Below, piece by piece: positions 45,359 to 52,632 of a stretch of 64,000 nucleotides of DNA. The stretch is from Thiothrix sp. (GTDB lineage Bacteria; Pseudomonadota; Gammaproteobacteria; Thiotrichales; Thiotrichaceae). Where the stretch lies: NCBI RefSeq assembly GCF_028714775.1, contig NZ_JAQTLS010000011.1, positions 62,001 to 126,000 on the forward strand, given 5' to 3'. The notes beneath the pieces were generated by a model. It had not been told where the DNA came from. It saw only the letters and a program-made list of their open reading frames with translations, and did no database searches. A program made the position numbers and the translations under genes. The stretch's first letter is position 1, and each line of letters opens with the position of its first letter.

Positions 45359-46957
45359 TTATTTCTTCCATGCAAAAGAATATATCATTTCGAGTATTAT
45401 TCTATTGATAAAAGGAGTTATTTCAATAAGGTTTGCACTTTGGTTCTTGTCGCTGAAATAGTTGTCATTGTCACAGTCGATAGTTATTATCCCTATGGTT
45501 TTATCAAGATGTCTATCATTGGTTGTCGTTGAATTCTGAATGTCATTGTCTATTAGTAGCGGAATGGCAATCATTGATTTTAAGTATTTTTCTTGTTTGT
45601 TGTGAAAGTAATTGATGGTTGTCTTGTCTGCACTGATTATGGATTCTGTTTTCCAGGCGCGAGATGCTACACTGTCTTTATCTATTAAGAGTTTTTTCTC
45701 AATATGTTCTTTTGATTTTAAAGTAAGAAAAGGCTGTCCATCGAAAGGAATGTCAACCAAAGGGATAAGGTGGCTTTGGCGTTTTACAAACAAAGCGCAT
45801 CTGAAGCGAATTTTTTCTTGATTTATAACGTGGAGCATTTCTATCATTGCCATTAAAATGGATCTTAGTGAGTTTCTATCTCCTAATATTTTATTGGAGG
45901 TTAAAATTTGTTTGACTTTTTGTTTGACAATGTTATCTAAAAAATCCATTATTGTTATAAGTCGTTGTATTTCATTGCTTGGTGTTCTAATGTCAGAGTT
46001 TTTCTTCGTAAAAGCATTGTCTTCCTCATCATGTTTGCAGACATTTGAAATATAAACTTTCTTGAATTCAGTTGATTCAAAAAGATTATTAATGTTTTCA
46101 GAAAATTGTCCCCATATTCCCCTATTGTTTTCGTCATTGGCAGAGTTGAATAGTCCTATTATAATCCCAGTTCCCATTAATAATAAAATGTAAAGCATTA
46201 ATGATTCGTTGGTGTCAACGTTTTTATTTAGCTTCCATTCTAGTAATCGTGCAATCATGTATATTGGGATAAGTGCAGTGGCCGAAATCCATACACTGTA
46301 GCGTAAAAGGAATATGTACCTGCATTTATATGTAAACCACAAAAGATCATTTATTTTGCTGGCAGGTAATTCGGCAAATATAGAGTTCCATCTGTAAGAT
46401 TTGTTGTCGTCGTTTATTAATAATCGATTTCCACATTCTTCTGTGATACATTTTTCGCATATATTGGGTAGTTTGTTAGATGGCAAGTGTCTTGCGTAAT
46501 AATGTACCTCATCCATTAATTTATATATGACTGGAAGGTGACAGTTTTTTTCTTTATTTACAATGTTTCTCAGTAATTCGCCATTGCTAAGTGGATCGTT
46601 GCTTAAGAAGTGTAGCGATGTAAAAATAATTAGACAAAGAAATATAAATAGTTTTAATGGATCTCCAGAATATATGGGGAGTGCTTTGTTTGAGTCAAAG
46701 CCTTCAATAAAAATATTTTCCAGCCAGTTGTTTTTTATGACTAATTTTAATGTTTCAGAATTCTCTACTAGCTTTTCTGTGATTAGTGTGGTTGCGCTAT
46801 AGTTTGGACTAGATAATTCCGCACCTATTATAATTAATAGAGATGTAAATATTGCAAAAGAAAATCGCAATACGAACTTCTTGTTATCCCATATTTTCCT
46901 TACCTGAAAGTTGTTTAAGCTCTCGGAATTAATTGGGTTTTTAAATAGCGATATCAT
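45359..46957 (-). CDS. Membrane protein with C-terminal GAF-like domain, unknown function
   Basis: The 532-residue protein has four predicted membrane helices (about 28-47, 101-118, 214-238 and 251-270). A Cys cluster, CEKCITEEC (167-175), lies between helices two and three. A charged linker leads to a GAF-like domain (about 365-530) with SMIAIPLLI and KTIGIITIDCDNDNYF. The gene is very AT-rich compared with its neighbours, which suggests horizontal transfer. A cytosolic GAF sensor tied to a membrane module is an architecture that could fit signalling or membrane-acting defence. No known system was recognised. Confidence 0.7.
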   Translation of the reverse strand: MISLFKNPINSESLNNFQVRKIWDNKKFVLRFSFAIFTSLLIIIGAELSSPNYSATTLITEKLVENSETLKLVIKNNWLENIFIEGFDSNKALPIYSGDPLKLFIFLCLIIFTSLHFLSNDPLSNGELLRNIVNKEKNCHLPVIYKLMDEVHYYARHLPSNKLPNICEKCITEECGNRLLINDDNKSYRWNSIFAELPASKINDLLWFTYKCRYIFLLRYSVWISATALIPIYMIARLLEWKLNKNVDTNESLMLYILLLMGTGIIIGLFNSANDENNRGIWGQFSENINNLFESTEFKKVYISNVCKHDEEDNAFTKKNSDIRTPSNEIQRLITIMDFLDNIVKQKVKQILTSNKILGDRNSLRSILMAMIEMLHVINQEKIRFRCALFVKRQSHLIPLVDIPFDGQPFLTLKSKEHIEKKLLIDKDSVASRAWKTESIISADKTTINYFHNKQEKYLKSMIAIPLLIDNDIQNSTTTNDRHLDKTIGIITIDCDNDNYFSDKNQSANLIEITPFINRIILEMIYSFAWKK

Positions 46958-47237
46958 AAGTAAAATAGTTAAACTTCAAGTCCAAATATTAATACCTTTA
47001 GGCTATCACAAAATCAACAAAATGTCTATAATTTATTTGAAAAGCTTGGATGGAAGTTGCTGATCTATTTTTGTTTAGACAGCACCCTGCGTGGAGTAGA
47101 AAGCAGTGTGGTATTAGAAAGTAGACATATTGGCTCATGACCGTGCAGATAAACGTGCCTCCCTGAAAACTTGCCCATCCCTTCAACGAATGGTAACACA
47201 GCGAGCTGATATGGGTGTATTCAAGTGCATTCTGCCT

Positions 47238-47738
47238 TCACTCCTCTGCCAACTTAACCAACTTTTGTACTAGAGTTGCGGATAAACGATACCCAACTTT
47301 CTGTAAGGCATTTAGTTCGGTAGTGATATTGGTAATATGACCGTGCCGCTTAGCTGCCAGCAGTACCGCGCCAATACCCGCAATTGGGATGCCCCTACGT
47401 GCTGCCATATCCCGCCCTCGGCGTTCATCAATCAGCAAAAAACGGGCGTTTAGGGCTTCAGCCAATGCAATTGCCTCAGATTCTCCGGGATCAAGTGTTT
47501 GGCTCAGTTCCCCATAAACCTCAGCAGAAAACTGTTCAACGGCGGCAACACGCAACCATCCGGCTTCCAATGCCTGTTTCAACTTCTCACTGCCTGGACG
47601 CTTGGCGTCAGGTTTTAATTCAGCATGAACAGCGGGCGGAATCCAAATTTCTTTATACAACAGCGGCAACAGCGGCAATTGCCCGATTTTGGCTAGTCCA
47701 ATCAATGGGCTGGCATCCGCAATGACGATGCCACTCAA
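47238..47738 (-). CDS. PIN-like DUF3368 toxin
   Basis: The 166-residue protein begins GIVIADASPLIGLAKIG with the first PIN aspartate (Asp8). It has LDPGESEAIALAEAL around the central acidic residues and FLLIDERRGRDMAARRG with further acidic ligands. DUF3368 proteins are PIN-domain ribonucleases paired with UPF0175-type antitoxins. Its start overlaps the end of the upstream antitoxin gene by 4 bp, the usual toxin-antitoxin coupling. The target RNA is unknown. Confidence 0.85.
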   Translation of the reverse strand: MSGIVIADASPLIGLAKIGQLPLLPLLYKEIWIPPAVHAELKPDAKRPGSEKLKQALEAGWLRVAAVEQFSAEVYGELSQTLDPGESEAIALAEALNARFLLIDERRGRDMAARRGIPIAGIGAVLLAAKRHGHITNITTELNALQKVGYRLSATLVQKLVKLAEE

Positions 47739-48067
47739 AGCACGTGCTCCAATTCGGCATCCACCTCATCCGCCGGATAATCCACCGCATCAATGCCAAT
47801 TTTACCTAGCAAGTCGATAAATGCTTCTAAATCCAGCCCAGCGAAACGGGCAGCTTGTGCGAGCGTCATTTGTCGGGTTTGCACGAAAAGCAGCGCCAAG
47901 GTGCGTTGCACACCGTACCGCAACAAGTTTTCATCAAATGGAATGGTCAGGAAGGAGGGCTTGCCGTGTTTGGTGATAACGCTCATGTTTCCAAGTTCGG
48001 CTTGCCGCAGTAAATCACCGGAATGGTTGCGCAAGTCGCGGGCGCTGAATACTTCGACTGCTTGCAT
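47735..48067 (-). CDS. Antitoxin: Phd/YefM-like segment fused to UPF0175 domain
   Basis: The 110-residue protein has an N-terminal part (about 3-48) with VFSARDLRNHSGDLLRQAE and VITKHGKPSFLTIPFDE, which resembles Phd/YefM antitoxins that bind DNA. The C-terminal part (about 52-105) has MTLAQAARFAGLDLEAFIDL and resembles UPF0175. UPF0175 antitoxins normally pair with DUF3368 PIN toxins, as here. The combined architecture suggests that one part binds the operator and the other neutralises the toxin; this is inference. Confidence 0.8.
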   Translation of the reverse strand: MQAVEVFSARDLRNHSGDLLRQAELGNMSVITKHGKPSFLTIPFDENLLRYGVQRTLALLFVQTRQMTLAQAARFAGLDLEAFIDLLGKIGIDAVDYPADEVDAELEHVL

Positions 48068-48174
48068 GGCGTATTCCTCGAATCAGTTATGTACACAAAG
48101 TGTAGCATATCATCCATGCCGTATACGGACATCTGGAAATGTTAAAACGGATTCCACTCGCCCGACAAAACCGC

Positions 48175-48666
48175 TCAGTGTTTCTGGCACGCCGCATTAT
48201 AAGTCGTGTCAGTACGGCTCGAACTCTGGATGATTTCTTCGTAAACCTGATTTTCCTTGCCGCCTTCTGTTAGCCCTTTCTTCACCAGATAATCGAAAGT
48301 GGGGCCATCCGGGCTGCCATATTTTTGTTTGTCGCGTTCGCGCAGTTCTTTGACTTCGGATTGGTCGGGCATCATGAAACGGGCGTTGACCCGTGCTTCG
48401 TGGCGTATCTCGTAGGCGTGTTTGGCGCGTTCTTCAGCGCTCATGCCTTCTTGAACCCAGCGGTTGTTGATCGCAGGGATGGCAACGACCTGATAGTTAT
48501 ACCAATCACGGACTTCGCAGTCGGTTTTCGGGATATGGTATTGCGCCCCAGCTTCTTGCGGAACGGCGGCTTGTGGGGCGAGTGCTTTGGTGGCAGGTGT
48601 GGCGCAGCCCGCCAGTGCCAATGCAAACAATAAACCTGCCCAACGGCGCTGGTACTTTAATCGCAT
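48175..48666 (-). CDS. Putative outer-membrane lipoprotein, hypothetical
   Basis: The 163-residue precursor has the signal and lipobox LALAGC (Cys21). A charged domain of unknown family with two further cysteines follows. The central stretch EERAKHAYEIRHEARVNARF is strongly helical. It lies 10 bp downstream of the FGE-sulfatase-domain gene on the same strand, so the two are probably co-transcribed. No function is assigned. Confidence 0.7.
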   Translation of the reverse strand: MRLKYQRRWAGLLFALALAGCATPATKALAPQAAVPQEAGAQYHIPKTDCEVRDWYNYQVVAIPAINNRWVQEGMSAEERAKHAYEIRHEARVNARFMMPDQSEVKELRERDKQKYGSPDGPTFDYLVKKGLTEGGKENQVYEEIIQSSSRTDTTYNAACQKH

Positions 48667-48676
48667 CTTGAATTCC

Positions 48677-49567
48677 TCACAATTCCCGCAATACGCGGAA
48701 GCCTAAATTTGTATCCATTTCATCCAAATAGCGTTTTTTGCGGGCAGCACTACGCGCCAGCGTTGCCGGGTCAAACCATGAACCGCCTTTGGTCACATAC
48801 CAATGCGGATCGGCAGACGTGGAAGGGCTACCGTCGCGGTTGGCGTTGAGGTGCGAAGGTGTCCAGTGGTTGCCGGTGAATTCCCAGACATTGCCATGCA
48901 TATCGTGCAAGCCCCAGGCGTTGGGGGTGCGGATGCCGGTTTCGCTGGCCTTGGGGGTAGGGAAGCAGCGCGGTATGTACCAGCGGCGGTTGTCCCGCGC
49001 TTCTTTGTAGGGGAACAGTGGGTTGAAATGCACTTCCTTGCAGCTTATTTCTTCGCCGTGGTAGAACGGTGTGGCAGTGCCAGCGCGGGCAGCGTATTCC
49101 CATTCGGCTTCGGTGGGTAAGCGGTAAGTATGCCCGGTTTGTTCGCTGAGCCACGCGAGGTAGAGCTTGATGTCTTCCATGCGCACATTGATGACCGGGT
49201 AGCGCCCGCTGTGCCAGATCAGTTCGGGGCGCAAGTACCATTCGGTGGCTTTGCGGAACTGGTCGAATTCTTCCGCAGTGACAGGGTAAACACCCAGCGC
49301 AAACGGGCGACTAACGTTGGTGAGGTGGCGCGGGGCTTCTTCGCGCTGATGCCCGAATTCCGTCGGGTCGGAACCCATTTCAAAACGTCCGGCGGGAATG
49401 ATGGCAAGCTCAGGGGCAAGTGCGCCGGATTTGAGGGTATCGCGGCAGAAAGTCACCATTCCCACGCTTTGCGCTGCTTCGGATTGTAATTGTTTGATTT
49501 GTTGGTCGTTGAGTTCATCAACATAAGGTAGGCGCGAATCGGGGGGGAAGTTTTCTGGTATTGCCAT
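48677..49567 (-). CDS. Formylglycine-generating-enzyme/SUMF1-like domain protein
   Basis: The 296-residue protein has the FGE-sulfatase domain marks RFEMGSDPTEFGHQREEAP, YPVTAEEFDQF, RLPTEAEWEYAARAG, LHDMHGNVWEFTGNHW and LGFRVLREL. Most of these bacterial relatives are not formylglycine generators but binding modules or C-lectin-fold enzymes such as those in iron or pilus systems. No signal peptide is visible. It is paired with a lipoprotein downstream. Confidence 0.82.
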   Translation of the reverse strand: MAIPENFPPDSRLPYVDELNDQQIKQLQSEAAQSVGMVTFCRDTLKSGALAPELAIIPAGRFEMGSDPTEFGHQREEAPRHLTNVSRPFALGVYPVTAEEFDQFRKATEWYLRPELIWHSGRYPVINVRMEDIKLYLAWLSEQTGHTYRLPTEAEWEYAARAGTATPFYHGEEISCKEVHFNPLFPYKEARDNRRWYIPRCFPTPKASETGIRTPNAWGLHDMHGNVWEFTGNHWTPSHLNANRDGSPSTSADPHWYVTKGGSWFDPATLARSAARKKRYLDEMDTNLGFRVLREL

Positions 49568-49704
49568 CTGTATCAGCGCACGTTAATAAAGCGAAATATA
49601 TCATTATCACTAAATCAGGGCGTAAGACAACACAGAAACCCTGATTTTGCGCTATATATTTGGTCTGAGGGTTCATATCAGTGGTCGGTAAAGGGGATAA
49701 CTGC

Positions 49705-49887
49705 ATGAAAAGACGGATGGTTGCAAGTGGGTTTGAGCGTCGATCCCGCAATGCGCAAGCGTTGTTGGATGGCCTGATCATCTACGGTCAGGAGTTGGGG
49801 GAACTGGGTAAGCAGCTAGAACGTCTGTTGCGTCAGCATGGTGTGCGTTCGAGCTTAGACCCGGTTTTTGCATCCCGTTGTCATTAA
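49705..49887 (+). CDS. Small hypothetical protein, 60 residues
   Basis: The ATG at 49705 is preceded by AAGGGGA at good spacing. The product is basic and helical (MKRRMVASGFERRSRN, then GQELGELGKQLERLLRQHG) and has no membrane segment. A plus-strand terminator about 100 bp downstream supports a real short transcript. The family is unknown. Confidence 0.45.
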   Translation: MKRRMVASGFERRSRNAQALLDGLIIYGQELGELGKQLERLLRQHGVRSSLDPVFASRCH

Positions 49888-49979
49888 AAATATAAAGCTT
49901 GTGGTGATGAACCTTTTGCGGTTCCAGCGCGTCTACTTTAATGACGCAGTAGCGCCATGAGTCATTGAGTTAAGGTCAG

Positions 49980-50005
49980 ACCCCGGTTTAACAGCCGGGG
50001 TTTTT
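49980..50005 (+). terminator. Intrinsic terminator before the pilin operon
   Basis: ACCCCGG (49980-49986) pairs with CCGGGGT (49995-50001) around an 8-base loop, and a run of five T starts at 50001. It separates the small upstream gene from pilV. Confidence 0.8.
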
Positions 50006-50160
50006 CTTTGTGTGGAATAATTGCGCAGTTAGCCGCTGGTACGCCAAAAAGTGCAGCTTGTCGGCAATATTTGTATTTTTTATCGTCGCTCATGCGTTTG
50101 CCCTTATACTAGGCGTAACGAAATATATAGCCCCAAATCATAATACTAATGGGTGGCCTT

Positions 50161-50676
50161 ATGATGAGATTCCGATCCTGTTCCCGTGGACGACAGGCAG
50201 GTCTGAGCCTGCTAGAAGTGTTGATCGCAGCGCTAGTGCTGTCTATTGGCCTGCTTGGCCTCGCCAGCTTACAGATTGCAGGCATGAAAACGACCCATAA
50301 CTCCTACCAAATGCAGCAAGCCACGTGGATGGTGCAAGACTTGCTGGAACGTATGCGTGCCAATAAACCCGGCGCAGCGGCAGGTGACTACAACGTTGCC
50401 ATCAATGCGTGTGGTTCACCACCAACTTGCCTCAGCGCAACCGCTTGTACTTCCACAGAAATGGCCAAAGTCGATTTGTACCAAGTGAAATGCGGCTCAG
50501 GCTCCAACGGTGGGTTCGCCAATGAACTGATGAATGGCGTGTTGACCGTGGCTTGTGTAGCCGGGGGATGCACCAAAGGGGTGAATGTCAGCCTCCGTTG
50601 GGATGAGCGCAATGCGGCACAAAAAAGCGGCGCGAACATTGAAACTTTCACCATCCAACTTAACGCCATCCTGTAG
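50161..50676 (+). CDS. pilV: Type IV pilus minor pilin PilV
   Basis: PilV is one of the minor pilins that prime pilus assembly and form the tip complex. The first of two adjacent ATGs gives 171 residues. A prepilin leader ends at Gly14, followed by LSLLEVLIAALVLSIGLLG with Glu at +5, typical of PilV. The globular part contains paired cysteines (for example GSPPTCLSATAC). It is first in pilV-pilW-pilX-pilE-pilY1, and no fimT/fimU-like gene precedes it in the window. Confidence 0.88.
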   Translation: MMRFRSCSRGRQAGLSLLEVLIAALVLSIGLLGLASLQIAGMKTTHNSYQMQQATWMVQDLLERMRANKPGAAAGDYNVAINACGSPPTCLSATACTSTEMAKVDLYQVKCGSGSNGGFANELMNGVLTVACVAGGCTKGVNVSLRWDERNAAQKSGANIETFTIQLNAIL

Positions 50677-50684
50677 GGGGAAAC

Positions 50685-51584
50685 ATGAAAAACCGTATGA
50701 GGCAGCAAGGCGTTACCCTAGTCGAACTGATGATCGCAATGCTGGTCAGTTTGGTGTTGGCGGCGGGGGTCGGCACTGTGTACTTAAGCAGCAAGCGCAA
50801 CTATCAGGCACGTGACCAGCTTTCCATGATGAATGAAAATGCCCGTGTCGCGCTCGAAACCCTGCAACAACACCTCGAACACGCGGGTTACGCCACTGCC
50901 GCTAAGTTACCGTTGCCGGGTGGGAATTATTTTTATGTGAATGGCGATTCCACTACTGCCCCCGTTGCTTTTATTTGTGGTGGTTTAGGGGAAGCAAATG
51001 TTAGGGATGTCAATGATTTCAATTCGCGGGGTACGCAGGATGCCTTTAATACCTTTGGCGATGCTATTAGTATTCGATTTTTAGGAGATGATAACTTATT
51101 TGCTGATGCTGCGGGTGGAGTGTTGCCCGGTGGTGCAAGTGATAATTGCCGTGTTGAAAAATCTACGAATATACAAGCGAGTTTTATTTATAATGCTTTT
51201 CACGTTGATACAGATGGCAATACTAAAAATAGCTTAAATGAGTGGGTTCCAATTCTTTATGCGGTTGGTTCTAATGTAAATAACCGTCAACCTATCGTAA
51301 ACGGCATTGAAAATTTGCAGTTCATGTATGGTATTGACGGCAATTTGGATGGTACTGCCGATTATTTTTTGAATGCTACCGATACCACTAGTGGCGCTTT
51401 GTGGCGACGGGTAATCAGTATTAAAGTTGCAATTTTGGTTAGGTCACTTGAGCCAGTATTGGAGACAGCCACAGCGTCATCTTATAAATTACTGGATAAA
51501 ACGGTGAACATAACAACACCTGACCGTTACCAGCGGCGGGTTTACACGACGGTTATCCAGTTGCGCAATGTGGTGGACGGCTAA
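50685..51584 (+). CDS. pilW: Type IV pilus minor pilin PilW
   Basis: The 299-residue prepilin has the leader MKNRMRQQG, then VTLVELMIAMLVSLVLAAG with Glu at +5. The following NARVALETLQQHLEHAGY segment is characteristic of PilW. It is larger than the other minor pilins, as expected. It starts 8 bp after pilV with GGGGGAAAC as ribosome-binding site. It acts in the inner-membrane minor pilin complex that is later capped by PilY1. Confidence 0.9.
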   Translation: MKNRMRQQGVTLVELMIAMLVSLVLAAGVGTVYLSSKRNYQARDQLSMMNENARVALETLQQHLEHAGYATAAKLPLPGGNYFYVNGDSTTAPVAFICGGLGEANVRDVNDFNSRGTQDAFNTFGDAISIRFLGDDNLFADAAGGVLPGGASDNCRVEKSTNIQASFIYNAFHVDTDGNTKNSLNEWVPILYAVGSNVNNRQPIVNGIENLQFMYGIDGNLDGTADYFLNATDTTSGALWRRVISIKVAILVRSLEPVLETATASSYKLLDKTVNITTPDRYQRRVYTTVIQLRNVVDG

Positions 51585-51592
51585 AAGGGGGA

Positions 51593-52114
51593 ATGATGAA
51601 TAAGCCAATACATACAATAAACAGGCAACAAGGCTCAGTGCTGCTGTGGGGGCTGGTCATTTTACTGGTGTTGACTGTGATGGGTGTCGCTGCTTCGCGC
51701 ATGGCGGGCACGGATACCCGGATTGCGGGGAACCAGATGATGTACATGCTGACCTTCCAAGGTGCTGATTCCATGTTGCGCAAATCGGCTACCTTGTATG
51801 AAGTGCTCCAAACCGCGACGAATGGTACAGCACCCGCTACCCCGAAAAAAGGTGTGGTCAAGGAACGCACGCTGGATGGGAGCAATAGCTACACGGATAG
51901 CTACAGCAATGTTACTGCTATAGGGGTATCGGACATGGGTGAATCGCAAGGTTGCCCACTGTTGAAGATCGCTATCACCACGGAAATGACTTCTGATACG
52001 GGCGGTATTACCTGCCGGGTGTTCACGACGGATGTCAATGCATCCCTCACGGGAACAGGCGCTCGCAGCCAACATTCGGAAGGGGTGTTAAAGCCTGTCC
52101 CCACAGCAAATTGA
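51593..52114 (+). CDS. pilX: Type IV pilus minor pilin PilX
   Basis: The 173-residue protein has a prepilin-like leader ending QQG, followed by SVLLWGLVILLVLTVMGVAA. Position +5 is Trp rather than Glu, which is usual for PilX and for the GspK-like tip pilins. The segment RIAGNQMMYMLTFQGADS matches the PilX family. It is located between pilW and pilE with 8-13 bp gaps. Confidence 0.88.
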   Translation: MMNKPIHTINRQQGSVLLWGLVILLVLTVMGVAASRMAGTDTRIAGNQMMYMLTFQGADSMLRKSATLYEVLQTATNGTAPATPKKGVVKERTLDGSNSYTDSYSNVTAIGVSDMGESQGCPLLKIAITTEMTSDTGGITCRVFTTDVNASLTGTGARSQHSEGVLKPVPTAN

Positions 52115-52127
52115 TAAGGAACAGATA

Positions 52128-52604
52128 ATGATAACAATGATGAAATCCTCCCAACGTGGTTTTACCTTGGTCGAGTTGATGATAGCGGTGGCGATTATGG
52201 GCATTCTGGCTGCGGTTGCTTACCCCAGTTATGTGTCGCAAGTGCGCAAGGCCAAACGTTCTGATGCGTTTGTTGCCCTGAATGAGATGGCGCAGCGGCA
52301 GGAACGTTATTTTCTGCTCAACCGCAGTTATGCAAAAGGGTTGACGGCTACGTCGGGGGAGCTGGGTTATGGCACGACTAGCCCGCAAGGCTTGTATACC
52401 CTATCCGTTGCGGCATTGGATGCGGGTGGTGGTGCGTGTACGGGGTTAAGCGCGGATGCTTGCGTGAGTTTCACACTGTCGGCAACACCCGTGACAGGTT
52501 CGCCGCAGGCCAGTGATAGCGCGTGTAAAACCATCACGCTGGATAACAGGGGAACTAAGGCAGCGAAAGACAACAGCAATGCGGCTTCCACTGTCTGTTG
52601 GTAA
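52128..52604 (+). CDS. pilE: Type IV pilus minor pilin PilE
   Basis: The 158-residue prepilin has a short leader ending at Gly11, followed by FTLVELMIAVAIMGILAAVAYPSY with Glu at +5. The segment SDAFVALNEMAQRQERYFLLNRSYA is typical of PilE. Cysteines near the C-terminus (including the last two residues, CW) probably form the disulfide loop. Here pilE precedes pilY1, whereas Pseudomonas-type clusters place it after pilY1. Confidence 0.88.
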   Translation: MITMMKSSQRGFTLVELMIAVAIMGILAAVAYPSYVSQVRKAKRSDAFVALNEMAQRQERYFLLNRSYAKGLTATSGELGYGTTSPQGLYTLSVAALDAGGGACTGLSADACVSFTLSATPVTGSPQASDSACKTITLDNRGTKAAKDNSNAASTVCW

Positions 52605-52632
52605 CAAGTAAGTAAATGACGGAAAGACAATC

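Larger units (their letters stand above)
49568..50160. other. Region between the FGE-domain gene and the pilin genes
   Basis: The 593 bp region is AT-rich near 49590-49670. It holds one plausible small gene (49705-49887), an intrinsic terminator (49980-50005), and the upstream region of the pilin operon (50006-50160). The latter contains a -10-like TATACT near 50105 without a good -35. Nothing else was recognised. Confidence 0.5.

Noticed and set aside
46998-47186. 62-codon minus-strand frame between the GAF gene and the toxin gene.
   Set aside because: No ribosome-binding site, no coupling to neighbours and no recognisable protein features.
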